Source: a virus. Taken from it: 57,627 nucleotides of DNA. Of this stretch, positions 32,120 through 41,156 are shown piece after piece. The stretch lies in the IMG/VR virus record IMGVR_UViG_3300005336_000007, positions 1 through 57,627 of that record, one strand, 5' to 3'. Numbering within the stretch: position 1 is the first letter of the stretch; every line of letters starts with the position of its first letter. Both the position numbers and the translations under genes were made by a program. The notes under the pieces were generated by a model, which searched no databases, was not told the DNA's origin, and saw only the letters and a program-made list of their open reading frames with translations.

Positions 32120-33247
32120 TTAGGCTAAATCGGTGCTTGAAACGTAAGTCTTGGCTTCCGTGGCGGTAACGTCCTCGCGCACTGGCAGCATGTTTGAAAC
32201 GCCCTCTGCCGAGATCGACCATTGCGCATGTTCCGGAACGTACATTCGGCCCCATCGACCCATCGCGCCATTACCTTCAACCGTTGGCGCAACATGCGTA
32301 TAACCAAGAGCCTGATCACGAATTGGATCGGGAGTTGAGCCTTCACCAACCCTGTATCCGTTGCGACGGTTGTTTGCAACGTAGAGCAGTTTTCCGGACG
32401 GCGCCATTTGTACGCGCTTCGTTTTCGAGGTATCGGCGGGATCTAACACTTCCCCTTCAAGATCATAAGCAATGATTGAGAGCGAATCGCGGGTGTCGCC
32501 CGAGAGGATTTCCCCATTACCACGAGTGCGATAGCGGCGTAACGTAAAGACATTTCCAGTCTGCGAAACGTCAACCTTCAATCGATCGGTGTTGATGATT
32601 GCCAGCACTGTATCAGTGTGAGCGATAATCGCGCGAACGTTGTAACGCAGCGCCTTGAGGGCAGCATAGTGGTCCGTCCAGAACTTGTTATCAGCATGAT
32701 CGGCATTATAGCGATCGTTGCCCGTGCGGTTGGTGCCAAAGTGAGAGGCGGGCACACCGTAATCAATGTCGAGCTCTTTCTTGTTAAATGTCCACTGTAT
32801 TTTACCAGTGAACAGTGTTTGGGCACGCAGCCACTCCGCGGTGTCCATGTGACCTTGAACGATGACCTTTTCCATGAAGTTGAGGGCCTCATTCATAAGG
32901 AATTGCTTGCGCCCGTCGCCTGTCAGGCCCTTATTTCGAAGTATCTGTTGGATTTCCCTTAGCGGCTCCTCTTCGAGCGTGACGGCGTTCGCGATCTTTG
33001 CCGACTTCTCAAGAAACGTGCTCGCCTCGATGACGCCGCCCGGAGGATAGGGCGAAGACATACCAACAAGTCCGGCCATCGTGGCTCGGATCAGCATGTA
33101 CGCTGATTCGACGTAGTAATCAGGCTTCGGCATCTCAGGGAGAAGCGTTTCTAGAAGGTATGCTGTTGCCGGCCGTGCTTCATTGATAATCCGAAAGCCG
33201 GCATTACGTCCCAGACCTTCGAGGGCTTCATTGAAAGAGAAATCCAT
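32120..33247 (-). CDS. major capsid protein, lambda E-like
   Basis: 375 residues. SSPYPPGGVIEASTFLEKSAKIANAVTLEEEPLREIQQIL, the QGHMDTAEWLRAQTLFTGKI segment and the GYTHVAPTVEGNGAMGRWGRMYVPE region match the lambda gpE-type capsid family (Phage_cap_E). It lies after the D-like decoration gene and the scaffold, the lambda order. Confidence 0.85.
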   Translation of the reverse strand: MDFSFNEALEGLGRNAGFRIINEARPATAYLLETLLPEMPKPDYYVESAYMLIRATMAGLVGMSSPYPPGGVIEASTFLEKSAKIANAVTLEEEPLREIQQILRNKGLTGDGRKQFLMNEALNFMEKVIVQGHMDTAEWLRAQTLFTGKIQWTFNKKELDIDYGVPASHFGTNRTGNDRYNADHADNKFWTDHYAALKALRYNVRAIIAHTDTVLAIINTDRLKVDVSQTGNVFTLRRYRTRGNGEILSGDTRDSLSIIAYDLEGEVLDPADTSKTKRVQMAPSGKLLYVANNRRNGYRVGEGSTPDPIRDQALGYTHVAPTVEGNGAMGRWGRMYVPEHAQWSISAEGVSNMLPVREDVTATEAKTYVSSTDLA

Positions 33248-33259
33248 GTCGTTATCTCC

Positions 33260-33712
33260 TTACGCTGCGCGGCTGTCAGAAAACGTTTCGAGGCGGATGG
33301 ACGAGCCCAAATCTCGGATCTCGGCAATCCAGTCATCAAAGGCGGCCTCTTCCCGATCCGGAAGCAGATCTTCGTAAAAGACCCCGCCGATGAACATTCC
33401 GTAACCTGAGAGGGCCGCAGTCTTTGAATCTTCAACCGCATCAGACACGATCAAACCGACTGCCGTACTGGCCTCGGGCCAATCTGACGGATTAGCGATG
33501 AACGCCGCGGCTACGTCCTTGCGCGGAATCACCTTGCCCGCAGCGTTTTCGGCTAAGATCGTACCAGCCGGAATCCGTTTCTTGGTGAGCCCTTCCGGAA
33601 TGAAGTCGTCGGATACGTTGACCCAATCAATTTGCCGCCCATCAGATCGCGCAGTAGCGTTCGGATCAACGACAAAGCCAGGCGATGAGCCGGTGATACT
33701 GGTACGTCCCAT
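33260..33712 (-). CDS. head decoration protein, lambda D-like
   Basis: 150 residues. GTILAENAAGKVIPRK...AVGLIVSDAVEDSKTAALSGYGMFIGGVFYEDLL corresponds to the beta-rich core of lambda D-type capsid stabilising proteins. Directly upstream of the E-like capsid gene. Confidence 0.7.
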   Translation of the reverse strand: MGRTSITGSSPGFVVDPNATARSDGRQIDWVNVSDDFIPEGLTKKRIPAGTILAENAAGKVIPRKDVAAAFIANPSDWPEASTAVGLIVSDAVEDSKTAALSGYGMFIGGVFYEDLLPDREEAAFDDWIAEIRDLGSSIRLETFSDSRAA

Positions 33713-33727
33713 AGTCAGGAATCTCCT

Positions 33728-34483
33728 TTACTTCGTAGCAGCCGCTCCGGCCCCTGCAATTACCGGACGAGCCATAAGCGGGTTAGGATTTGTCTTTCGC
33801 GCTTCCTCGCGCTCTTGGTTGCGCTTCGTGATCGGATCGTCGGCAGCACCCTTGCCTAGATCGCGTTGCTGTTCCGGCACTCTTATACCCGTGGATGCAA
33901 CCTTAAGCGCTGGCAGTAACGGCGCGATGTTCGGCGCCGATTCAATGAACTCGGCTGCCGGCTTCTCAGTGATGACGTTGTTTTCGCCCTTGATCTTTGC
34001 GATCACAGTGTCTTTGCCTTCAACCGTTCGAATCTCAAACTCTGGAAGACCGGGAAGCAGGGCAAATGCATCCTCGCTGTATTCAAGCAACTTAGCGACT
34101 TTCTTCAGATGATCCGCCGTCTTGCGAGTCTCTGATTCTTCCTTGAGAGCCTTATAAGCAGCGAGTTTGGTTTCGATTTCCTGCACAGTGCCATGCGGCT
34201 TCAACTTGTCAATTGACTCCGCGTCCGCAACCGTTACGGCCCGATGACCGCGCGGTAGATTGCTGGCTTTGGCGCTTTCGAGATCTGCCTTCAGAGTCGA
34301 CACTTGAGATTCAAGACCGTTAGCCTTTGTCTCGGCAGCGGTCTTTTCGTTTAATAGATTCTTGTTTGTAACCAGCACCGGATGATCGTCTGATAACTCA
34401 GGGACGAACTTGCCCTGGATCAGTTTGTAATGCTCACGTAGAGCCTCCGGAACGTCTTCTAACTTTTCGAACGTCCTCAACAT
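33728..34483 (-). CDS. scaffold protein
   Basis: 251 residues: N-terminal FEKLEDVPEALREHYKLIQGKFV, a central coiled coil (LNEKTAAETKANGLESQVSTL and on) and a charged, proline-rich C-terminus. The profile and position before the head genes are those of capsid scaffolds. No head protease was identified. Confidence 0.7.
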   Translation of the reverse strand: MLRTFEKLEDVPEALREHYKLIQGKFVPELSDDHPVLVTNKNLLNEKTAAETKANGLESQVSTLKADLESAKASNLPRGHRAVTVADAESIDKLKPHGTVQEIETKLAAYKALKEESETRKTADHLKKVAKLLEYSEDAFALLPGLPEFEIRTVEGKDTVIAKIKGENNVITEKPAAEFIESAPNIAPLLPALKVASTGIRVPEQQRDLGKGAADDPITKRNQEREEARKTNPNPLMARPVIAGAGAAATK

Positions 34484-34506
34484 TGTTGTCTTACTCCGTT
34501 GATTTT

Positions 34507-34524
34507 CCCCGCTGTCTTGCGGGG
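34507..34524 (+). terminator. GC hairpin
   Basis: CCCCGC-TGTCTT-GCGGGG, followed on the + strand by TTTGGTT and on the minus strand by AAAATC. It could stop antisense transcription or act as a processing or stabilising stem in the minus-strand operon; it does not look like a terminator for that operon. Confidence 0.35.
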
Positions 34525-34580
34525 TTTGGTTGGAATTAGGGGCAGCATAAACTAGTTTTACAGTTTACGCTACAGAATTT

Positions 34581-34802
34581 TCAGTCTTTGTATCCACCGT
34601 TGGTTTCCTTATTCCCCGGGTAATCATAAAAAGCGGTGATCGTCGCGACGGTTGAGTCGTTATTCGAATCGTTGACTGACCATCCCACCCATACGTGTGA
34701 ACACCAATCAGGAACGAGATGCCCTAAGTCTTTCAAAAACCGATTTAACTCAACTCGGATAATTGGTGGCACCTCATCATAAATGCGGATTCTGTCAGCC
34801 AT
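34581..34802 (-). CDS. hypothetical protein
   Basis: 73 residues: DRIRIYDEVPPIIRVELNRFLKDLGHLVPDWCSHVWVGW. Alpha/beta protein between portal and scaffold. Not recognised. Confidence 0.6.
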   Translation of the reverse strand: MADRIRIYDEVPPIIRVELNRFLKDLGHLVPDWCSHVWVGWSVNDSNNDSTVATITAFYDYPGNKETNGGYKD

Positions 34803-35099
34803 TTACCCGCCGATCTCCGTTGGCCACTCATCATCAAGAGGCGTGAAGTTCTCGAATTCAGGCGGGATGTCTGCGGTTAACTTTAGTGGTTGAATCTTTC
34901 CGTCGCTCGTGATCAGGGAAACGTAAAGATAGCCCTGCCTTGTGACCATCTCGAGTTCAGCCTCATCCAGTCGCCAGCGCGTAAGCACCACTCCGTCTTC
35001 CCGACGCAACGTCGGCAACGGCATGTAGACCGGATGGTTCTCAGCAATAATCGATTCTTGATCGTTGCCTTGCGGAATGACTGGACTGACTGCTTGCAT
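34803..35099 (-). CDS. hypothetical protein
   Basis: 98 residues, beta-rich (LRREDGVVLTRWRLDEAELEMV...YLYVSLITSDGKIQPLKL). Follows the portal gene; paired with the gene at 34581. Not recognised. Confidence 0.6.
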   Translation of the reverse strand: MQAVSPVIPQGNDQESIIAENHPVYMPLPTLRREDGVVLTRWRLDEAELEMVTRQGYLYVSLITSDGKIQPLKLTADIPPEFENFTPLDDEWPTEIGG

Positions 35100-35106
35100 T
35101 AGTTCC

Positions 35107-36708
35107 TCATGCGGGCAACCGATCGCCCTGTGGTTGTTTCGTTAGATCGATCGTTGGTTGCGGCTCTTGGCTGATGCGCTCGACTTCCGCATCTGTATCC
35201 TCAATGCCGTTCCGAGACATGGCGGTTTCTTTGCTCATTAATCCCGCCTGCACGTCAGCTCGATTCTCTTGTCTGTCTTCTGGATCAATTGGGCCATCCT
35301 CGACCGTCGCGTTGAAGTCAGCTCGGAGTGATAAAAACTCGCGCGACCTACCGCATAACTGCGCTGAAAGTCGTAGTTCCGTTTCCAGCATCCATCGTCC
35401 CGTGTCATCAACCGGATCTTTTGATTCCCACAGTGAGCCACGATATTCGCCGCGCGCTTCTGAACGGCTTTTACCTGACGCCATCGCATCCCCTGAGATT
35501 AACGCATGTCGCTGTTGGCACTGCCCGAGGATTGATGCGTAGAACTGATCGCGAGTTCCGGTGAAGGTGTCAATGGGAACGGGATCGCGGAAAGAAATGT
35601 TTGGGTTGGCGCGGCCAATGATCTCCCCCTTGTCGTTTCGAATAAGCAGACCGGCAAGAGCCACGGTGGCGCCTGGACCCTCCCAATACTTATTTGTTTC
35701 GATCAACTCCTCACGGTAGCCACCCGGAGCGCTCTTGTCGCGCACCTTCGTTATCTTCTTTGGTGGTTCTGCATTGAGAATTGTTCTCTCAAGTGAGCCC
35801 GCGAGGTTGACGTTCCGCATCATCATCGTGAGCGCGAGATTCAGCGCCCGTTGATTTGACATTACCTGAGGCGAGATTAGGGCTTGCCTGACCAATTCAT
35901 GCATCAACAAACGTCCGCCAAGTTCAAATGGGAATGTTTGAGGCGCTTCACCGTCAACCAGAACTTGCAAAACTGTGAGGCCGTCCTGTACGAACGTGAC
36001 CTCTGCGACCTTCTTATCGTCGCTGCGCCGCTTGTAGAGATATACCCCAAATTGCTGAAGCGTATCATCGTCAACAAAGATACCTGCAATGTCGGCTGTC
36101 AGAACTTCGAGGCGCGGGATATCAACTGCCGAAGTCAGATCTTTGCGTAAGACAATTTCGCCATTGCTGTTTCGTAGTCCCTTCGGCAAGAAGAAACGCA
36201 GAATCACACGCTCTTCAACGAGTGCGATTCTCAGAGCTTCTTTGAGAACATTGCGAGGTTTGCGATTATTCCACCAGATGGTCAGCGCGTCATCTGCCTC
36301 TTGAGCAAGATTGTCTTGGCTTCCGCCTGTGACTCGCTGAACTGTCGTTCTTACTAACTTGAAGAGTTTTGAGAACAGTTTTCGGCGCTGCTCAACACTT
36401 GGCGTGATTGCTTCGCTCGGTAAGAATCCCCACAAAGGCTCCCGGCCCAACACTCCGGAGCCGTGTCGATCCGTCACCTCTTTGATGACGTTTTCTGACA
36501 CAAACCCTCGCTCGATTTGGAGAACTGTTTCGTTATATCCCGGCGTTCCCTGAGGTGGCTTAGCGCCAATCCAACCGTCAAAGTCTTGAAAGTGATCGCC
36601 TTGGTAAAACTTATCAGCAGCTACGGCGTTGACTGATCGGCGGCTTTGGAAGAGTCGAGAGGCTTGTTCGGGCGAGGTTATCTTTGATAAGAGGATCGGA
36701 TCTGCCAT
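35107..36708 (-). CDS. portal protein
   Basis: 533 residues: FQSRRSVNAVAADKFYQGDHF...NVIKEVTDRHGSGVLG near the N-terminus, a helical core (ALNLALTMMMRNVNLAGS) and ISGDAMASGKSRSEARGEY before an acidic C-terminus. This is the profile of SPP1-like portals. It lies directly after the large terminase. Confidence 0.85.
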   Translation of the reverse strand: MADPILLSKITSPEQASRLFQSRRSVNAVAADKFYQGDHFQDFDGWIGAKPPQGTPGYNETVLQIERGFVSENVIKEVTDRHGSGVLGREPLWGFLPSEAITPSVEQRRKLFSKLFKLVRTTVQRVTGGSQDNLAQEADDALTIWWNNRKPRNVLKEALRIALVEERVILRFFLPKGLRNSNGEIVLRKDLTSAVDIPRLEVLTADIAGIFVDDDTLQQFGVYLYKRRSDDKKVAEVTFVQDGLTVLQVLVDGEAPQTFPFELGGRLLMHELVRQALISPQVMSNQRALNLALTMMMRNVNLAGSLERTILNAEPPKKITKVRDKSAPGGYREELIETNKYWEGPGATVALAGLLIRNDKGEIIGRANPNISFRDPVPIDTFTGTRDQFYASILGQCQQRHALISGDAMASGKSRSEARGEYRGSLWESKDPVDDTGRWMLETELRLSAQLCGRSREFLSLRADFNATVEDGPIDPEDRQENRADVQAGLMSKETAMSRNGIEDTDAEVERISQEPQPTIDLTKQPQGDRLPA

Positions 36709-36770
36709 TCAAGGGCAAATAGTATTCCTCTGTGTGTCATTACGTCAACGTGTTTCTTTCTGGCCCAAGC

Positions 36771-38318
36771 TTATGCATACGAGACATAGCCCCATGTTTC
36801 TGATTCTGATTCACTGTAACGGTCTGTTGGTGATAGGGTCCGAGCCACAAGGCCGAGAGCGTAGGAATCCGCTTCGTCGTCCGGCTCGCCATCTGGAGCT
36901 CGTAAGCTGGCGCCTTCAATACTTGATAACTGAGTGTTTGTGGTGAAGCTATGAAGGATAGTATCTTTTGTCCTGAAGGCGTCTGCCGCAGCGTCGTACA
37001 GCAGGGTTTTCCCTCGTGAATTATCTAGCCATCCGGGCTTATCATCAGGGCCTTTTAATAATCTAAGCTTCGAATTATCTTCCAGCCATAGCAGAACGGC
37101 ATGCCCGTGATTATTCCGCTCAACCAAAACATCCGAATCGTTGTAGTATTTACCAATTGAGTCGGCATGTGCGGCAGTAACGGCTGGCTGTAGCTTTCCT
37201 GACAGTTTGGCGCATTCTTCTCCTGTCTGCCTATCCAGAACGTGGATCGATGAATCATCAGAGGTCGGGTTGCCCTCGGCTGTGTCAACCCCCTCAACGT
37301 AACTCCTGCCTTTTACCGGAAGTCGATAAATTACCAATCCTGGTATTGATGGGGCTCCGCTCGTTTCTTCTTCTGAAAGTGAATTTAGCTCTTGATAACA
37401 CTGCTCGATCCATACAGGTGCGATTCTTTTATCTAGCGAGCGCGGCGCCAACGCTTCAGTATCGGTGTTCGGGTATTGTTCGTAAAGATCATCAAGCGCG
37501 GTGGTCCGGTGCAGAATGTCTCGCTTCTGCTTCTCATACCATTCACGCGTACGATCGGGGCGTACACTCCAAGGCAGGAAGATCGATACCCAATCCGTCA
37601 GCTTTTGCTTAGCTGCGCGATAGATTCTCTTAAACTCCGAATTCGGCTGCTTCTTATCCGACCGACTGAGCAGGATCATTTTTCCGCCACCGTCGATCGT
37701 CGGCTTTACTCGCCCCATTAACTTATTCAGGTCCGGAACCAGATCGGCCTCATCAACAAGTGCCGCAGTGGCTGAATACGAGTCGCCGGCAGTTGTTGGA
37801 AAGGCTTTTATGGTTGAACCGTTTGATAGCGTCCTTACGTGTTCGTCATCTTTGATAAGAGTAAGAATTCCCCCTTTGGCGTCTGTTCGGATGTTGGCTG
37901 GAAGTCGGGTAAACATACCGCGCCAACGCTCATCACCAAGCAAGAACTTCGCCTCGGTGTCGCGGAGTGAAAAGACGAGCACCGCCGCAGAGGGATGGAA
38001 GATCATCAACCATAAGAAGTAGGCAAGCACAAGCCAGGTAAGACCCAATTGCCGCGCTTTGAGGATGATTACAAGTTGATTTAGGTGGATTGTCTCAAGT
38101 GAGGCTTCCTGTTCGAGCCACAGAGAAAAGGGTATCCACCCTCTCAGAGTCGCGTCGTAGATAACGACATAGGTGTTAATGAAGTAGCAATAGGAATCGG
38201 CGCATTTATTCCATTCCGGATCCGCTGCTTTCGGTGCTTCCTTGATCGCGAGACTCTGCCGCGCTTTCTCGCTGCGTACCTGTTCCAGTCGATCTTCTAT
38301 CGGCCACAGGTGTTTCAT
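36771..38318 (-). CDS. terminase large subunit
   Basis: 515 residues from ATG at 38316-38318 (KHLWPIEDRLEQVR); the frame is open further but the upstream part lies inside the small-subunit gene. ATPase: KARQLGLT Walker-A-like loop (near 87-94), ALVDEADLVP Walker B, LSRSDKK coupling motif. RNase-H-like nuclease: GVDTAEGNPTSDDSSIHVLD and a C-terminal DEADSYALGL. It packages DNA into the prohead with the portal. Confidence 0.9.
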   Translation of the reverse strand: MKHLWPIEDRLEQVRSEKARQSLAIKEAPKAADPEWNKCADSYCYFINTYVVIYDATLRGWIPFSLWLEQEASLETIHLNQLVIILKARQLGLTWLVLAYFLWLMIFHPSAAVLVFSLRDTEAKFLLGDERWRGMFTRLPANIRTDAKGGILTLIKDDEHVRTLSNGSTIKAFPTTAGDSYSATAALVDEADLVPDLNKLMGRVKPTIDGGGKMILLSRSDKKQPNSEFKRIYRAAKQKLTDWVSIFLPWSVRPDRTREWYEKQKRDILHRTTALDDLYEQYPNTDTEALAPRSLDKRIAPVWIEQCYQELNSLSEEETSGAPSIPGLVIYRLPVKGRSYVEGVDTAEGNPTSDDSSIHVLDRQTGEECAKLSGKLQPAVTAAHADSIGKYYNDSDVLVERNNHGHAVLLWLEDNSKLRLLKGPDDKPGWLDNSRGKTLLYDAAADAFRTKDTILHSFTTNTQLSSIEGASLRAPDGEPDDEADSYALGLVARTLSPTDRYSESESETWGYVSYA

Positions 38319-38739
38319 TTTCACCGAGGGCGGCAAGTTTTGATAAGTCGAGTTTGACTCCATCGGTTTCACTCTGCGCGAATTTGAGCCAGTCGAGCAC
38401 GTCTTTGTCAGTGTCGATTCCGTCTTCCCTGACCTTTTGCCGGATGGCGCGCATCGCAATGCGTAACCGCTCAGCACGGGAAGACACGTCAACCATTAGT
38501 GAGAGGCGATCAACTTCCGCCGCGAAGTCTCGATTTTGCAGCCAGTTAGTAATCGACCGTCTATCAACTCCCACGTGATCCGCTGTTGCCTGTTGTGTGT
38601 AGCCAGACGCGAGCATTATGGCTGCTTGACTGTGTTGCTCGTTCCAGTCCCATTGGGAAGTTTTTGGGAAAGCGTCAGAGGGGCGGGGATTGCTGTCTCC
38701 CGCCTGTGGCGATACCTCATTTTCCTTAACCTTTTTCAC
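38206..38739 (-). CDS. terminase small subunit
   Basis: 177 residues from GTG at 38737-38739 (GGGATAAA before it); a TTG at 38772 would add 11. QAAIMLASGYTQQATADHVGVDRRSITNWLQNRDF is a helix-turn-helix DNA-binding domain; a central helical oligomerisation region and a disordered Ser/Glu tail follow. Overlaps the large subunit by about 110 bases. Confidence 0.8.
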   Translation of the reverse strand: MKKVKENEVSPQAGDSNPRPSDAFPKTSQWDWNEQHSQAAIMLASGYTQQATADHVGVDRRSITNWLQNRDFAAEVDRLSLMVDVSSRAERLRIAMRAIRQKVREDGIDTDKDVLDWLKFAQSETDGVKLDLSKLAALGENETPVADRRSTGTGTQRESAAESRDQGSTESSGSGME

Positions 38740-38768
38740 TTTATCCCATTCAAACAAGTAGCCAAAAG

Positions 38769-38873
38769 TCAAGCAAAGAAACAGAGTCGTCCTAACTCTG
38801 AAATCTTAGGCTTATCAGTGGCGAGCCAGACGATCAAGCCAATCAGCATAATGAGTTCGGGTAAATACTGCAT
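38769..38873 (-). CDS. small membrane protein, 34 residues
   Basis: LPELIMLIGLIVWLATDKPKISELGRLCFFA then TGA. One membrane helix followed by a PKISELGR motif seen in small phage membrane proteins. These usually continue with a second hydrophobic stretch, and after the TGA the frame indeed reads LLATCLNGIK, so the end may be truncated. Confidence 0.5.
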   Translation of the reverse strand: MQYLPELIMLIGLIVWLATDKPKISELGRLCFFA

Positions 38874-38876
38874 CCC

Positions 38877-38993
38877 TTAATCTCCTGCTAGAAAATGTGG
38901 CGCCAACTGCGATACTACCGGAGTTGGTGTTTTTGATGGCATCCACCTAACCCTGGATCTTACTCGCCTTACTATTCTTTTGAAAAATGCCAT
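38877..38993 (-). CDS. basic miniprotein, 38 residues
   Basis: AFFKRIVRRVRSRVRW then a proline-rich end; AGGAGAGCGAA precedes the ATG. Very basic amphipathic N-terminus, possibly nucleic-acid or membrane binding. Not recognised. Confidence 0.5.
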   Translation of the reverse strand: MAFFKRIVRRVRSRVRWMPSKTPTPVVSQLAPHFLAGD

Positions 38994-39008
38994 TTCGCTC
39001 TCCTATTC

Positions 39009-39500
39009 TCAGGGCATTTCCTCAACGAAAAAGGTTACCGCAAGAGTGAAATCGTCCGCAGGCGTTGTCTCCATTCGAACAATCAATGCCTCTCCCTGCA
39101 TCGCAATAGGGCGCATTTCTTCAGGAATAAATCGCTCCCACGGCGAACTGCGCTCATTCCAGCCAGTTTCTTCCATTATTGTACTTGTTCCTGATGTTGT
39201 CGCAACAGTAGTGCTATTACAAGTCGCAGTAAATCCAGCCGCTGCCACGTCAGATGTTCCGGGCCGATTAGCTTGGGGTGTCACACTCGTCCCGCCCGTG
39301 ACTGTAACAGTCGCAGTCATGTGGCGAACAGTGATCCTTAAGTTCTCTTCTGCTGCGTCGCCAACCTCCGATGTTTGCCCTAGAAGCCAGCCTGCCAATC
39401 GAATCGGCTTATCGTCTGCCGGCTGGAGAATAACGAAGTCCGCGTCTCCCCCTGAGTTAGTTATGGTTCCCGTGTAAGGGACTCGATACATGCGAGACAT
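39009..39500 (-). CDS. virion-associated protein of conserved unknown type
   Basis: 163 residues: RVPYTGTITNSGGDADFVILQPADDKPIRLAGWLLGQTSEVGDAAEENLRI...FTATCNSTT...WNERSSPWERFIPEEMRPI. This is a pattern I have seen in many siphovirus metagenomic genomes near fibre genes; function unknown. GGAG before the ATG. Confidence 0.7.
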   Translation of the reverse strand: MSRMYRVPYTGTITNSGGDADFVILQPADDKPIRLAGWLLGQTSEVGDAAEENLRITVRHMTATVTVTGGTSVTPQANRPGTSDVAAAGFTATCNSTTVATTSGTSTIMEETGWNERSSPWERFIPEEMRPIAMQGEALIVRMETTPADDFTLAVTFFVEEMP

Positions 39501-40676
39501 TCAGATTCTCCTTTTGAACAACTGCGGACGCTTAACAGGAAACGGTAGTGACGTGGCCGCAACCACGGGGAACTCTGCTTCGACGGCCCATCCGCGTAAG
39601 TATACATCCGGAGTTGCATCGGACGAATAACCGAATCTGAGTTTAAGCGCTTTGAATCGGGCAAGCGTCCAAGCGGCTGAATCCGCGGGCATCAGCCCGT
39701 AGTGCTTGGTGAAATACTGATCACTGGTTAAGCCATTAGCCGATTGCGCGAAAACTGTGTTCTCAGTTCCATTGTCGTTGACCTTGAAGGTTGAGTTGCA
39801 GCTTTGCGTTGCCGCTTGCCGATGAATACCCACCACCTCAACTGCTCGCGGAGCAGAAGTTTCCGAGGTCTGCTCGATTCCATGCTCAACGTACTGACCC
39901 GAGGATAGGGTTTGCTGGTTGATTAATCGCGTATTGTCTGACGCGCCCCCGCCTATTGGCCGCGCGTTCACCCAATTGAACGAGTCGGATGTGGCAGATG
40001 TGATCGCGGCTCCAACCGGAGTTCCGGTCGTGCCTTTTACGATGTTGGTGCTAGTAGCGGTATGAGTACCATCAGAAGCCGGGACGAATCCAAGCACCTT
40101 GCCGGAACCTAAAGGGTAGTCACCGCTTGTTGCACTTACTAAAAAGCTGTCGAAGTAAATATCGCACGTGACCGCGCCATCTATGCCCAAATTAGTGAAG
40201 GATGTCGCGCCTGACCCTGTACCGCTCGCCTGCCCCAATGTGCTACCGTTGATTTGCGCGTCAACTGTTGTGCCTGATCCTCCCGTCTGATTGAACTTGA
40301 TATCAATCAGATACCATTGTCCCGTGCTAACAGAGAAGCCGGAAGCGCCATTCGTCGTGTCAAATCTACAATAAAGCTTAGAATCGGAAAACTGGAAGTA
40401 AAGCCCGAGATTTACATTCTGAACTTTCCATAATATATACGAATTCCCGGTTGGCAGGGCGGTTGGAAATATTACGTAAGCACGGAGAACACTTATAGTG
40501 CCCGATTCACCCCAACCAAATCCGATTGCATAAACGGGACTACCAGAAGCATTGCAGCGCAGCGAGTACGTACCAGCATTTACCGTGGTAGTATCAAAGG
40601 TGGGCGTTCCTGCTCCCGCGCTCCAATGCGGCCCTAACTTGCCACACTCAAAGCCACAACAAAACGATGGTGTCAT
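39501..40676 (-). CDS. lectin-like (ConA/LamG) virion protein
   Basis: 391 residues. GFECGKLGPHWSAG...YSLRCNASGSPVYA start, then strand-rich repeats (FDTTNGASGFSVSTGQWYLIDIKFNQ; CDIYFDSFLVSATSGDYPLGSG). This matches jelly-roll lectin domains of phage fibres. Probably involved in host recognition. Confidence 0.65.
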   Translation of the reverse strand: MTPSFCCGFECGKLGPHWSAGAGTPTFDTTTVNAGTYSLRCNASGSPVYAIGFGWGESGTISVLRAYVIFPTALPTGNSYILWKVQNVNLGLYFQFSDSKLYCRFDTTNGASGFSVSTGQWYLIDIKFNQTGGSGTTVDAQINGSTLGQASGTGSGATSFTNLGIDGAVTCDIYFDSFLVSATSGDYPLGSGKVLGFVPASDGTHTATSTNIVKGTTGTPVGAAITSATSDSFNWVNARPIGGGASDNTRLINQQTLSSGQYVEHGIEQTSETSAPRAVEVVGIHRQAATQSCNSTFKVNDNGTENTVFAQSANGLTSDQYFTKHYGLMPADSAAWTLARFKALKLRFGYSSDATPDVYLRGWAVEAEFPVVAATSLPFPVKRPQLFKRRI

Positions 40677-40688
40677 GTCAATTCTGTC

Positions 40689-41108
40689 TTATGGAACAAC
40701 ATCGTAGGACGTTTCAACTTCACTCGCGGAGTTGTGGTAAATCATCGCCGTGTAGGCATCCCACTCACCCCCGCATTCAGGCGTAAAAGTGACGGTCTCA
40801 ATTTTTGTCGTGTGCGCCGGGACGATGTAGTCCTGATTGTAAAAGAGATCGGCGTGCTGCTCAGCCTCACAGGCCGAATAGGAAATGATCTCGAAGGTTA
40901 TGTGCTTCGTTCCGTTTCCGGTGTTCGTAACCGTTCCAGTGACGGTGACGGGGCTACCTAAAGTAATAGTGTCCTGACTCACAGAAACTCCGAGCACCAA
41001 CCCACTCGATTGTGAAGACAGAGAGTTAGCAGTTAGTGCTGTAACAGATCTCTGCGTTGGAAGCAAACAAAGAGTGAGAAGGGTTAAAGTAAGGATCGTT
41101 TTTCGCAT
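40689..41108 (-). CDS. secreted Ig-like protein
   Basis: 139 residues with a signal peptide (KTILTLTLLTLCLLPTQRSV) and an Ig/CARDB-like beta sandwich (DTITLGSPVTVTGTVTNTGNGTKHITFEI) with three cysteines. Export from the host cell suggests an envelope or extracellular role. Unusual inside the virion operon. Confidence 0.6.
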   Translation of the reverse strand: MRKTILTLTLLTLCLLPTQRSVTALTANSLSSQSSGLVLGVSVSQDTITLGSPVTVTGTVTNTGNGTKHITFEIISYSACEAEQHADLFYNQDYIVPAHTTKIETVTFTPECGGEWDAYTAMIYHNSASEVETSYDVVP

Positions 41109-41156
41109 TAAATGTTCCTTTCGGGATTTTGTACCCAGTATCGGGTTTTATCAATC

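Noticed and set aside
38318-38492. Terminase start at 38492
   Set aside because: The added 58 residues lie within the small-subunit gene and have the composition of a shadow frame.
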